28,498 nucleotides of DNA from DATLBA01 sp035527275 (GTDB lineage: Bacteria; Planctomycetota; Phycisphaerae; FEN-1346), in assembly GCA_035527275.1 (NCBI GenBank), contig DATLBA010000121.1, forward strand, positions 1-28,498. Direction: 5' to 3'. The notes under the pieces are model-generated. The model made no database searches. It was given only the letters and a program-made list of their open reading frames with translations, and was not told where the DNA came from. Position numbers and translations under genes: made by a program. The first letter of the stretch is position 1; the number at the start of each line of letters is the position of its first letter. This document shows, piece after piece, positions 7,666-15,158 of the stretch.

Positions 7666-7914
7666 AAAGTTTCCTGAGTCCGCCCGGCGCCACGTCCCTC
7701 ATGCGGTCGATTGCTGCGCTGGGATGCAGGGACCTTTCTTGCAACCGCAGACAGATAGGAGATGCGGCTGCAGACCCGAGCCTTTTTCTCGGTCCTGGAC
7801 CAGCCCGACGCGAGCCCTGGCAAGGCCCTCTGGGCATGCGTCCGCCGCGACTTTGCCGACCCCGAAAGCCCAGCCCAGATCGAACCCGATTTCTGTCCAG
7901 ACTTTGGGGATCGG
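7666..7914 (+). other. Intergenic stretch without a supported gene
   Basis: About 250 GC-rich bases between the membrane protein and the arabinose promoter. A small frame from ATG 7762 runs through the promoter and leader to 8019. It has no family character, and its AGGAG abuts the ATG with no spacer, so it is not called. No clear terminator for the membrane protein gene was seen. Confidence 0.4.
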
Positions 7915-7943
7915 TTGACAATCGCTTTTAGCGCCCCTAGAAT
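7915..7943 (+). promoter_or_regulatory. Strong sigma-70-type promoter of the arabinose operon
   Basis: Consensus TTGACA (7915-7920), a 17-base spacer and TAGAAT (7938-7943), one mismatch from the -10 consensus. The predicted start is near 7950, about 118 bases before the isomerase ATG. No recognised operator is apparent. Confidence 0.75.
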
Positions 7944-7953
7944 GAAACCAGGA

Positions 7954-8015
7954 CTTGCCGCACGAAAATTCCGGTTTCGCGGCGAGAATCGCGGTTGCGG
8001 CGGCAAGGAAACCTT
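7954..8015 (+). promoter_or_regulatory. Structured 5' leader of the arabinose operon
   Basis: An 8-base inverted repeat, CTTGCCGC (7954-7961) and GCGGCAAG (8000-8007), closes a domain that contains a smaller hairpin (CGAAA at 7963-7967 with TTTCG at 7975-7979). It begins almost at the predicted transcription start. Just after it, AAGG-AAA-CCTT followed by TTTT (8005-8017) overlaps the right arm, so the two structures could be mutually exclusive. That is the layout of an attenuator or riboswitch-like leader, but no known class is recognised. Confidence 0.4.
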
Positions 8016-8067
8016 TTAAAGACTCTTAGATGCTGGGCAATCCGAACCACTTTCTGGAGAACTTCTT

Positions 8068-9570
8068 ATGACACGCATGGCAAACGCACCTCAGGTAAAA
8101 CTCGCCGTTGTCGGCGTCAGCCGAGACTGTTTCCCCATTGAACTTACCCGCAATCGTCTTAAGGCTCTCAGCAAAGCCTGTCGAGAGCAGGGACTTAAGA
8201 TAACCACTTGTAAGACCATTATCGAAAACGAAACAGACGCATTTGCGGCAGTAGCCGAAGCCACCGACGCCGGTGCCAACGCAGCCGTTATTTATCTTGG
8301 CAACTTTGGCCCGGAAGGTCCGTTATCTATTTTCGCCGAGCAGTTCCCGGGGCCGGTGATGGCCTGTGCTGCAGCGGAGGAAAGCATAACAGACCTCATC
8401 AACGGCCGGGGCGATGCCTTCTGCGGCATGCTGAATGCCTCGTATAACTTCAACCTCCGCCAGCTAAATGTTTATATCCCACAAATCCCGGTCGGTCTGC
8501 CTGAGCAACTGGCCGATAAGATCGAGTATTTCCAGAAGATTGCTCGCATCATGCTTGGCGTAGCTGGGTTAAAAATATTCTCGTTCGGTCCGCGCCCTCA
8601 GGATTTTTATGCCTGCAATGCCCCCATCGCCCAGCTCTATGACCTGGGTGTTGAGGTAATGGAGAACTCCGAGCTGGACATGCTTCAGCTTTATCAGGCT
8701 GTTGATGAGAAAGACCCTGCCGTCAAGCGAATCGTCCGCGAGATGATAAAAGAACTCGGTGAAGGTAATACATATCCTCACCTGCTGCCTAAGCTGGCTC
8801 GTTTTGAAATCGCGCTCAAACGCTGTGCCGAAGACAATCTCGGCCCGCGTCGGTTTGGAATATTCGCCAACAAATGCTGGCCGGCGTTTGCAAAGGCGTT
8901 CGGCTTTGTGCCATGCTACGTCAACAGCAGGCTTTCGACTCGCGGCGTGCCGGTCGCCTGTGAGGTGGATATCTACGGAGCCTTCAGCGAATACCTTTGC
9001 TATCTGGCCGGTGAAACACCGCCAACGCTGCTGGATATAAACAACACCATCCCGCCGGACATGATAACCAAAAAGATTAATCTTAAGGGCGCAAAAGCCG
9101 ACGATTTGTTCATGGGCTTCCATTGCGGCAACACGCCACGCTGCCACATGAAAAACTGCTCGATGAAATATCAACTCATTATGAACCGCCTTATGGAAGA
9201 TCCTTCCGTCGAGCCGGACATTACACGCGGCACGCTTGAAGGACAACTCAGGCCCGGCCCGATTACGCTCTTCCGCGTCCAGGGCGGCGCAGACGGTTCA
9301 TTGGTCAGCTATATCGCCGACGGCAATATCCTCGACATAAACCCGCAGAGTTTCGGGTGCATTGGTATTTTCGCTATCCCGAACTTTGCGAGGTTCTACC
9401 GCCATGTGCTGATCGGCAAGCACTTCCCGCATCACGGAGCCGTCGCTTTCCGGCAGTGCGGCAAGGTGCTTTATGACGCCGTGCAGATGCTTGGACTGGA
9501 AGACATCAACGTCCCGCTGCCGGACGGCATGATCTACCAAGGTGAAAATCCCTATCAACGGCTTTCATAA
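8068..9570 (+). CDS. L-fucose/L-arabinose isomerase family protein, probable L-arabinose isomerase
   Basis: Protein of 500 residues of the FucI/AraA-like sugar isomerase superfamily. Probable Mn2+ ligands are Glu299 (in CEVDIYG) and Asp323 (in LLDINN), 24 apart as in FucI, plus a His in the HFPHHGAVAF segment (452-461). E. coli FucI is about 590 residues, so this is a shorter branch, and classical AraA is not similar. Because ribulokinase and ribulose-5-phosphate 4-epimerase genes follow 11 bases downstream, the likely reaction is L-arabinose to L-ribulose rather than fucose isomerisation. The start at 8068 has TGGAGAA six bases upstream; a second in-frame ATG at 8077 is possible. Codon use (ATA, AAA and AT-ending codons) and lower GC differ clearly from the flanking genes, suggesting horizontal acquisition of the operon. 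Confidence 0.85.
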   Translation: MTRMANAPQVKLAVVGVSRDCFPIELTRNRLKALSKACREQGLKITTCKTIIENETDAFAAVAEATDAGANAAVIYLGNFGPEGPLSIFAEQFPGPVMACAAAEESITDLINGRGDAFCGMLNASYNFNLRQLNVYIPQIPVGLPEQLADKIEYFQKIARIMLGVAGLKIFSFGPRPQDFYACNAPIAQLYDLGVEVMENSELDMLQLYQAVDEKDPAVKRIVREMIKELGEGNTYPHLLPKLARFEIALKRCAEDNLGPRRFGIFANKCWPAFAKAFGFVPCYVNSRLSTRGVPVACEVDIYGAFSEYLCYLAGETPPTLLDINNTIPPDMITKKINLKGAKADDLFMGFHCGNTPRCHMKNCSMKYQLIMNRLMEDPSVEPDITRGTLEGQLRPGPITLFRVQGGADGSLVSYIADGNILDINPQSFGCIGIFAIPNFARFYRHVLIGKHFPHHGAVAFRQCGKVLYDAVQMLGLEDINVPLPDGMIYQGENPYQRLS

Positions 9571-9581
9571 AGAAACCGCCA

Positions 9582-11267
9582 ATGGCTAAATACTCAATCG
9601 GCCTTGATTATGGCACGAATTCGGTTCGGGTAATTGTCGCCAATATAGCTAACGGGCGGGAGGTCGGCGAGGCGGTGTGGAATTACGCCCACGGCCATCA
9701 CGGCGTGATACTTTCTTGCGATCCGAATCTGGCCCGTCAGCGTCCGGCTGATTATGTCAAAGGCGCTGAAATAACAATCACCAAAGCACTCACAGCCGCT
9801 AAGACAAAGGTAAAGGGCTTCAAGCCCGAGCAGGTCATCGGTATGGGTGTGGATACGACTGGCAGCACGCCGCTTCCCGTCGATGAAACGGGCCGACCGC
9901 TGGCTTTCCAAAAACGTTTCGCCAGCAACCCAGCCGCCATGGCCTGGCTGTGGAAGGACCACACCTCTGTGGCAGAGGCTGAGGAGATAACCGCGCTGGC
10001 CGGAAAAATGCGGCCGGAGTATCTGACAAAATGCGGCGGGACATACTCCAGCGAGTGGTTTTTCAGCAAGATACTGCACTGTCTGCGCACAAGCCCGAAG
10101 GTGTTCGACGCTGCATATACTTGGGTTGAAATAGCCGACTGGATACCGGCTATGCTAACCGGAACCGAATCTCCGGACAAACTGACGGCCTGTATATGCG
10201 CTGCCGGCCATAAGGCAATGTATAACGACACGTGGGGCGGCTATCCGGATAGAAAGTTCCTACGCAAGCTCGATCCCAAGCTCGCCAACCTTCGCGATCG
10301 GCTTCAAGACAGGGCTTACGCCATAAACAAAGCCGTTGGCGGCCTGACTGATGAGTGGGCCAAGAAGACCGGCCTGCCTGTCGGCATTCCCGTAGCGGCA
10401 GGTGCTTTCGATGCTCACCTTGGCGGCGTTGGTGCGGGTATATCGCCGGGCACGCTTGTGAAGATTATCGGCACAAGCGCATGCGACATGATGGTAGTTC
10501 CCATGGGCAAGCCGCTGGCGGATATTCCCGGCCTGTGCGGTATTGTCCCTGAAAGCATACTGCCGGGCTATTTCGGCCTAGAGGCGGGTCAATCGGCTGT
10601 GGGCGACATATTCAACTGGTTCGTCAATTATATCCAGCCGGGCGGCAAGAAAAATGGCTCTCACCGTGAACTGACCAAAGCAGCTGCCAAACTCAAAGCC
10701 GGCGAGTCCGGCCTGCTTGCCCTGGATTGGAACAACGGCAACAGGACCATTCTTGTCGATCAGCGGCTTGCAGGCTTGCTCATCGGCCAGACACTTTATA
10801 CAACACCGGCGGAAATATACCGAGCACTTATCGAAGCGACCGCCTTCGGCGCACTTACGATTATTAATCGCTTTGAGGAATACGGCGTCAAGGTGCGTCA
10901 GGTCGTCAACTGCGGCGGCATTGCCGAGAAGAACCCGCTTGTCATGCAGATTTACGCCGACGTAACTGGGCGCCCTATGAAAATATCCCGCTCAGCTCAG
11001 ACCTGCGCTTTGGGTGCGGCTATTGCAGGTGCTGTGGTGGCCGGCGCAAAGAACGGCGGATATTCAGGCTTCGCCGCCGCGCAGAAGGCCATGACCGGCC
11101 TGAAGCCCAAAATCTATAAACCGAATCCCAAGGCCCACGCCGTCTATGAGGAACTTTACGCACTTTACAAGGAACTGCACGACGCCTTCGGCACGCGGCA
11201 ATTCAAGGGCAATCTACACCACGTAATGAAGGAGCTCATCGAGATGCGTAACGGGGCGCGAGATTGA
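9582..11267 (+). CDS. araB: Ribulokinase
   Basis: Protein of 561 residues, the standard length of bacterial AraB in the FGGY kinase family. It phosphorylates L-ribulose to L-ribulose-5-phosphate with ATP in the cytoplasm. The N-terminal phosphate loop is DYGTNSVR (residues 9-16). GVDTTGSTPLPVDETG matches the AraB motif around the sugar site. GAFDAHLGGVGAG and KIIGTSACDMMV follow as in AraB, and the C-terminal NCGGIAEKNPLVMQIYADVTG segment carries the ATP-binding adenosine motif. It starts 11 bases after the isomerase stop, with only a weak AAAGAAA ribosome site, so translation may be coupled. The stop overlaps the next start by one base (TGATG). It shares the AT-richer composition of the operon. 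Confidence 0.93.
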   Translation: MAKYSIGLDYGTNSVRVIVANIANGREVGEAVWNYAHGHHGVILSCDPNLARQRPADYVKGAEITITKALTAAKTKVKGFKPEQVIGMGVDTTGSTPLPVDETGRPLAFQKRFASNPAAMAWLWKDHTSVAEAEEITALAGKMRPEYLTKCGGTYSSEWFFSKILHCLRTSPKVFDAAYTWVEIADWIPAMLTGTESPDKLTACICAAGHKAMYNDTWGGYPDRKFLRKLDPKLANLRDRLQDRAYAINKAVGGLTDEWAKKTGLPVGIPVAAGAFDAHLGGVGAGISPGTLVKIIGTSACDMMVVPMGKPLADIPGLCGIVPESILPGYFGLEAGQSAVGDIFNWFVNYIQPGGKKNGSHRELTKAAAKLKAGESGLLALDWNNGNRTILVDQRLAGLLIGQTLYTTPAEIYRALIEATAFGALTIINRFEEYGVKVRQVVNCGGIAEKNPLVMQIYADVTGRPMKISRSAQTCALGAAIAGAVVAGAKNGGYSGFAAAQKAMTGLKPKIYKPNPKAHAVYEELYALYKELHDAFGTRQFKGNLHHVMKELIEMRNGARD

Positions 11268-11959
11268 TGCCGAAAGAACCCAAAAAACGAGTTTGGCTGG
11301 CAAATCTGAGGCTCGTAGCCGAGGGGCTGGTGACGCAGACCTGGGGCAATGTCAGTGGTATCGATCGCGAAAGGGGCTTGGTCGTCATCAAGCCGTCAGG
11401 GGTGTCTTATGACAACATGAAACCGAAACACATGGTCGTAGTTTCGCTGGAAACAGGCAAAGTCGTAGAAGGTGATTTGAAGCCTAGTAGCGACGTGCCT
11501 ACACACCTGGAACTTTATCGCGCGTTTGAGGAAATCGGAGGCGTTGTCCATACGCATAGTCTATATGCAACGGCCTGGGCTCAGGCTCAATGTGAGATAC
11601 CGGCTCTCGGCACCACACATGCGGACTATTTTTACGGCCCGGTTCCCTGCACACGGCCGCTTACGCCGAAGGAAATACAGGGCGACTATGAGGTCAATAC
11701 GGGTAAGGTCATTGTGGAACGATTCGCAGGGTTGAATCCACTTCATTTTCCTGCCGTTTTAGTTGCAGAACACGGGCCATTTGCCTGGGGAAAGACGCCG
11801 GAAAAGGCCGTCGAAAGCGCTGTAATACTTGAAGAGGTCGCTAAACTCGCTCACCGAACTCTAAGCATACGCCCGGAGGTTGAAGCCATCCAGAGCGAAC
11901 TTCTGGACAAACATTTCCTCCGCAAACATGGCCCCAATGCCTACTATGGACAAAAATAA
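11267..11959 (+). CDS. araD: L-ribulose-5-phosphate 4-epimerase
   Basis: Protein of 230 residues, the normal AraD length. It converts L-ribulose-5-phosphate to D-xylulose-5-phosphate, feeding the pentose phosphate pathway. The class II aldolase fold motifs are visible: TWGNVSG (25-31), KPSGVSYD (42-49), SSDVPTHLELY with Asp76, the zinc ligands His95 and His97 in VVHTHS, and His169 in AEHGPFAWG. The start is the ATG at 11267, sharing one base with the araB stop; a TTG three bases earlier is unlikely. It completes a three-step arabinose pathway in one transcript with no internal promoter seen. A short hydrophilic frame directly after it is not called. Confidence 0.94.
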   Translation: MPKEPKKRVWLANLRLVAEGLVTQTWGNVSGIDRERGLVVIKPSGVSYDNMKPKHMVVVSLETGKVVEGDLKPSSDVPTHLELYRAFEEIGGVVHTHSLYATAWAQAQCEIPALGTTHADYFYGPVPCTRPLTPKEIQGDYEVNTGKVIVERFAGLNPLHFPAVLVAEHGPFAWGKTPEKAVESAVILEEVAKLAHRTLSIRPEVEAIQSELLDKHFLRKHGPNAYYGQK

Positions 11960-12332
11960 GAAGATAAAACCAATCTTTGATTCTTTGGCAAGCGTTCACA
12001 GATTTTCGGTCGGCAGTGACGGTTGGGGCTGGTTTTGGAAATGTGCTGTGATGATCCCGACGAGGAATTCAAACGCCGAGCGGTCTTGCTGGGCGCAGCT
12101 GGCCGGCAGCGTCCAGATGCCGCCCAGGTCCACCTACTTTTACCCGAAGGTCCTGTCGGGCCTGGTCATCAATCCGCTGGACTGACGGCTAGGAGAATAT
12201 CGAACGCCGAACAAGGAACGGCGAAGGCCGAAGTGCGCCGGAGGCGAGTGAAGAAAACTGGCTTGCCAAGGCGAAGTTCGCCGCGTACGTGCCGGGGGCA
12301 AGGGCCCGGCCCGCCAGGGGCGATTTCTGCGA
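11960..12332 (+). other. Composition boundary and gene-free stretch after araD
   Basis: About 370 bases without a convincing gene. The first 40 or so bases are AT-rich like the operon, and from about 12,020 the sequence becomes GC-rich like the rest of the window. Two overlapping open frames (from 11880 and from 12023) reach into it, but neither has family motifs, a ribosome site or consistent codon bias. Around 12192-12235 there is a run with repeated GAACG/GCCGAA words resembling dispersed intergenic repeats. No clear terminator was found. It may hold the decayed edge of an insertion. Confidence 0.4.
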
Positions 12333-12575
12333 CTACCAGAAGTGCCGCCGGGCAAAGGCATGGCCCGAGCCGTCTTTCAGGTAGCGCTCGAACGCCTCCG
12401 CCTTGCCATCGTCTTCGAAGCGAATGACCACGGCGGCGCGCCAGGGGCGGTGCTTGCAGGTGTGAGGCGATTGGCCGGCGTTGTGAGCTGCGAAGCGTTT
12501 TCGGAAGTCCTGCGTTAGGCCCACGTACCGCTTGCCAGGATGGGAAAGGCTTTCCAGCAGGTAAACGTACCGCAT
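12333..12575 (-). CDS. GIY-YIG nuclease-domain protein
   Basis: An 80-residue protein consisting almost only of a GIY-YIG domain. It starts MRYVYLLES with the first Tyr-containing strand, followed by KRYVGLTQDFRKRFAAHN (the YVG strand and catalytic Arg helix at about residues 15-32). A Glu-containing helix KAEAFERYLKDGSGHAFARR follows, carrying the metal-binding Glu. Small UPF0213/YhbQ-like proteins of this size are common; they may act on DNA or RNA, and their cellular role is mostly undefined. A GAGG ribosome site lies five bases before the ATG. It lies just downstream (minus strand) of a palindrome cluster and tRNA-Ala. Such genes often sit near mobile or repeated DNA, but it has no neighbouring partner that explains a function. 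Confidence 0.8.
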   Translation of the reverse strand: MRYVYLLESLSHPGKRYVGLTQDFRKRFAAHNAGQSPHTCKHRPWRAAVVIRFEDDGKAEAFERYLKDGSGHAFARRHFW

Positions 12576-12580
12576 TGTTG

Positions 12581-12691
12581 CCTCAACCAGTCTTGAGGCC
12601 CTGCTTCGCCAAGGCTACGCAGGGCATCCTACGTCGCGGTGCTATGCAGGACAAGTCCTGCATAGCTCGCCGAAGGCGAGCGACGCAGGAT
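12581..12691. repeat. Cluster of nested palindromes beside tRNA-Ala
   Basis: Several inverted repeats are packed in 110 bases. CCTCAA/TTGAGG lies at 12581-12598 and GCCCTGC/GCAGGGC at 12598-12625. A perfect 26-base palindrome with 12-base arms and an AA loop lies at 12641-12666. GCTCGCC-GAA-GGCGAGC lies at 12665-12681. An outer pair at 12626-12637 and 12680-12691 (11 of 12 matching) encloses the last two. The right edge touches the CCA end of the tRNA, so on the minus strand the cluster could fold in the tRNA 3' trailer. It looks like REP-type dispersed repeats inserted into one another. Confidence 0.65.
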
Positions 12692-12766
12692 GGTGGAGCC
12701 GAGGGGACTCGAACCCCTGACCTGCTGATTGCGAACCAGCCGCTCTCCCAACTGAGCTACGGCCCC
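12691..12766 (-). tRNA. tRNA-Ala (anticodon CGC)
   Basis: A 76-base cloverleaf on the minus strand. The acceptor stem GGGGCCG pairs with CGGCTCC and includes the G3-U70 pair that identifies alanine tRNAs. The D-arm has AGCTCAGTTGGGAGAGC. The anticodon stem GCTGG/TCAGC closes the loop TTCGCAA, giving anticodon CGC for GCG codons. The T-arm GGGG-TTCGAGT-CCCC is standard, and CCA is encoded at the 3' end. A promoter lies just upstream. Confidence 0.95.
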
Positions 12767-12777
12767 ATGCCGTGCAA

Positions 12778-12805
12778 ATTATAGCCGGGCCGGTCGGCGA
12801 TTCAA
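12778..12805 (-). promoter_or_regulatory. Promoter of tRNA-Ala
   Basis: Minus-strand TTGAAT (12800-12805), a 16-base spacer and perfect TATAAT (12778-12783), ending 11 bases before the tRNA 5' end at 12766. The leader would be only about 5 bases. Confidence 0.65.
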
Positions 12806-12867
12806 GCGTCTTATCCCACCGACCGGCGGCCTGGCGCTTGCCGCGCTGCGCCACGAGCCGCCGCCGG

Positions 12868-12896
12868 TTGCAACCTGGCGGGGCCGCCGCTAGACT
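12868..12896 (+). promoter_or_regulatory. Promoter of the four-gene operon at 12.9-16.7 kb
   Basis: TTGCAA (12868-12873), a 17-base spacer and TAGACT (12891-12896), about 50 bases before the ATG at 12947. It is divergent from the tRNA-Ala promoter and matches the -10 form seen upstream of the FlgI-like gene. Confidence 0.5.
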
Positions 12897-12946
12897 TTTG
12901 ACTGTGGCGTTCCGGTTGCAAGACCGGGCGGAGATCAAGGAAGCGT

Positions 12947-14038
12947 ATGCGGCGAATTGATTCACGCACGATCGGCCTGACCGCTACGGTCCCGGTGGAA
13001 GTGGTGCTGGCGGCGGCCGCTGTGCCGCTCGACCTGAACAACGTCTTCATCACGTCCGACGATCCGACCGCGCTGGTGGCCGAGGCGGAGCGGAACGGGT
13101 TCCCCGCGAACTCGTGCGCGTGGATTAAGGGCATCTATTCAACCGTTCGGCGCCTGGGCGTGCGCCGCGTAATCGGCGTCGCGCAGGGCGATTGCTCGAA
13201 CACACACGCTCTGATGGAAATCCTGGCGTCGGAAGGCGTAGAGGTCGTCGAGTTCAATTATCCTTATCCGAAGGATGCGGCGGCGTTGTCGGCGGCGATC
13301 GACGCCCTGGCCGAGCGCCTCGGCACGACGCGCCGGGCCGCGGAGCGCCGGCGCGAGCGGCTGGGAGCGGTGCGGCAGGCGCTCGCAGAGATCGATCGAC
13401 TGACGTGGCAGGAAAACCGAGTGACCGGTGAAGAGAACCACCGATGGCTCGTCGGCGCGAGCGATTTCAACGGCGACCCGGACGCATACGCCGAGGGGGC
13501 CGAGGCGTTCCTGGCCGAGGCGCGTCGCCGCCCGCCGCTTGCCGAACGCCACCGTCTCGGATACATTGGTATTCCGCCGATCTGTGAGGGGCTCTACGCC
13601 TTTCTCGAAAGCCGGGGGGCACGCGTGGTCTTTAACGAGTTTCAAAGGCAGTTCAGCATGCCGACCCACGTCGCGGAGCCACCGCTCTCCCTTGCCGCAA
13701 AGCCGCACGGGCAGACCGGCCTCGTCGAGCAGTACCTCGCCTATACGTATCCGTACGGTGTCCGAGGGCGAATCGAAGACATTCGCCGCGCGGTCCAGGA
13801 GCGGCGGCTCGACGGTCTCGTGCATTACGTGCAGAGTTTCTGTTTTCGCCACATTCAGGACCGTCTGCTTCGCGAGTCGGTCGGCGTGCCGATTCTGACG
13901 CTGGAGTTCGACCGGCCGGGGCCGCTCGACGGCCAGAGCAGCACGCGCCTCGAAGCCTTCGTCGAAATGCTCGACGCCGCCGGCGCGAAACCGCGCGCCC
14001 GTCCGACGAAAGAGCCTTCCCCGGGGGAAACCGCGTGA
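12947..14038 (+). CDS. 2-hydroxyacyl-CoA dehydratase family (HgdB/FldC-like) protein
   Basis: A 363-residue protein resembling the 2-hydroxyacyl-CoA dehydratase D family, which carries an oxygen-sensitive 4Fe-4S cluster. The likely cluster cysteines are Cys57 (NSCAWIKG), Cys83 (QGDCSNT) and Cys299 (QSFCFRH); the central GYIGIPPICEGLYAFLESRGARVVFNE domain (205-231) is typical of the fold. Characterised members are dimers that need an ATP-driven activator (HgdC-type). Neither a partner subunit nor an activator is in the window, so this may be a divergent member with another role. The ATG has CAAGGAAG upstream, and a promoter lies at 12868. Its stop overlaps the next start (GTGA), beginning a set of four closely coupled genes. 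The family call is good; the substrate is unknown. Confidence 0.75.
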   Translation: MRRIDSRTIGLTATVPVEVVLAAAAVPLDLNNVFITSDDPTALVAEAERNGFPANSCAWIKGIYSTVRRLGVRRVIGVAQGDCSNTHALMEILASEGVEVVEFNYPYPKDAAALSAAIDALAERLGTTRRAAERRRERLGAVRQALAEIDRLTWQENRVTGEENHRWLVGASDFNGDPDAYAEGAEAFLAEARRRPPLAERHRLGYIGIPPICEGLYAFLESRGARVVFNEFQRQFSMPTHVAEPPLSLAAKPHGQTGLVEQYLAYTYPYGVRGRIEDIRRAVQERRLDGLVHYVQSFCFRHIQDRLLRESVGVPILTLEFDRPGPLDGQSSTRLEAFVEMLDAAGAKPRARPTKEPSPGETA

Positions 14039-15147
14039 ACAAGAAACACAAAGCGATTCTGTGGCACGTGGTGCGCTTCCTCGTGATGGCGGGCCTGGTG
14101 GCCTACGTGGTCAGACAGGTCGAGTGGAGCGACACGGACGGGGGACGCGTGGCGGGCATCCGGACGATCGCGCTGCGCCTTGCCGAGCATTGGGAGTTCG
14201 TCCTGGCGGCCTTTGGGGTAATGCTTTTGCAGTCGCCCTTGGGTGCGGTCCGCTGGCGGCTTCTGTTGAGGGTTCAGGGGATACATATCACGTTCCTCGA
14301 AAGCCTCCGCCTGACGTATATCGGGTGGTTCTTCAACACCTGGATGCCGGGCGCCACCGGCGGCGACTTCATCAAGGCCTATTACATTGCCAAACAAACC
14401 CACCGCAAGCCGGAAGCCGTCACGGTGGTCTTCCTGGACCGCGTCATCGGGCTGGTTTCGCTCGCCATGCTCGGGGCCATCGCCGTGCTTATCAGTGCAG
14501 GCGACGAGCGCCTGCGCGTGGCTCAAACCATCGTGGTCTCGTTCCTGGTCCTGGCCATTTTGGGGTCCGGGCTTTTCTACAGTCGGCGGATGCGGCGCCT
14601 GGTGCGCCTGGATCGGCTGCTCTCGAGGCTTCCGCCTCGGCACATCGTGGAAAGGGCGGACCGCGCGCTGTTCATCTACCGCCATCACAAGGCCGCGGTG
14701 GCGACGGCTGTCCTCTACAGTTGGGGCGCCCAAGCGGTCTCGGTCCTGGCGATTTGGTGGCTGGCAACCGGCCTGGGCAGCCGCGCCGCTTGGTATCATT
14801 TCTTGCTCAACATGCCGGTCGTCTGGATCGGCTGGTCGCTGATTCCGGTCCCGGGCGGGTTCGGCGTGGCCGAAGGACTGGCGCAGCATCTGTTCGGCCC
14901 GTCGGTGCTCGGGGTCGCGGCAGGGCCGCATGCCGCCGCCGAGGCCGCCACGCTGGCCCTGGCGATGATCCTGGCGCTGCGGCTTGTGCAAGGGGTCGTC
15001 AGTTTGCCGGGCGCCGTGTTTTACCTGGCCCGGCGGACGGCCGTTTCGCCCAGAGAGATGCGCGTTGAGATGCAATCAACCGACCTCGTGGCCGAATCCG
15101 AGCGCCGGAGACCCGACGCCTCCGGCGACCGGTCGGACTTAGGGTGA
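14035..15147 (+). CDS. LPG synthase-type / UPF0104 membrane protein (putative lipid flippase or glycosyl carrier)
   Basis: A 370-residue polytopic membrane protein of the lysylphosphatidylglycerol synthase transmembrane (AglD/UPF0104-like) family, with roughly eight helices. The family-like segments are GWFFNTWMPGATGGDFIKAYYI (about residues 97-118), where Gly-Gly-Asp is conserved, VVFLDRVIGLVS, and near the C-terminus WSLIPVPGGFGVAEGLAQ. The cytoplasmic LPG synthase catalytic domain is absent, as in most UPF0104 proteins, whose role is thought to be lipid-linked transport. The GTG start at 14035 overlaps the previous stop by four bases and has GGGGGAAA before it. The C-terminus is a hydrophilic, charged tail. 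Confidence 0.8.
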   Translation: MNKKHKAILWHVVRFLVMAGLVAYVVRQVEWSDTDGGRVAGIRTIALRLAEHWEFVLAAFGVMLLQSPLGAVRWRLLLRVQGIHITFLESLRLTYIGWFFNTWMPGATGGDFIKAYYIAKQTHRKPEAVTVVFLDRVIGLVSLAMLGAIAVLISAGDERLRVAQTIVVSFLVLAILGSGLFYSRRMRRLVRLDRLLSRLPPRHIVERADRALFIYRHHKAAVATAVLYSWGAQAVSVLAIWWLATGLGSRAAWYHFLLNMPVVWIGWSLIPVPGGFGVAEGLAQHLFGPSVLGVAAGPHAAAEAATLALAMILALRLVQGVVSLPGAVFYLARRTAVSPREMRVEMQSTDLVAESERRRPDASGDRSDLG

Positions 15148-15158
15148 GGAGGCGCCCG

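Noticed and set aside
7762..8019. Possible 85-codon gene between the membrane protein and the arabinose operon
   Set aside because: The AGGAG directly abuts the ATG, no family is seen, and it spans the strong promoter and leader.
11880..12185. Short gene overlapping the araD end
   Set aside because: It lies out of frame inside araD at its start, has no ribosome site, and its codon bias changes midway at the composition boundary.
14061..15068. Second plus-strand frame inside the LPG-synthase-like gene
   Set aside because: An Arg/Gly/Pro-rich out-of-frame product; the other frame has clear membrane helices and conserved motifs.
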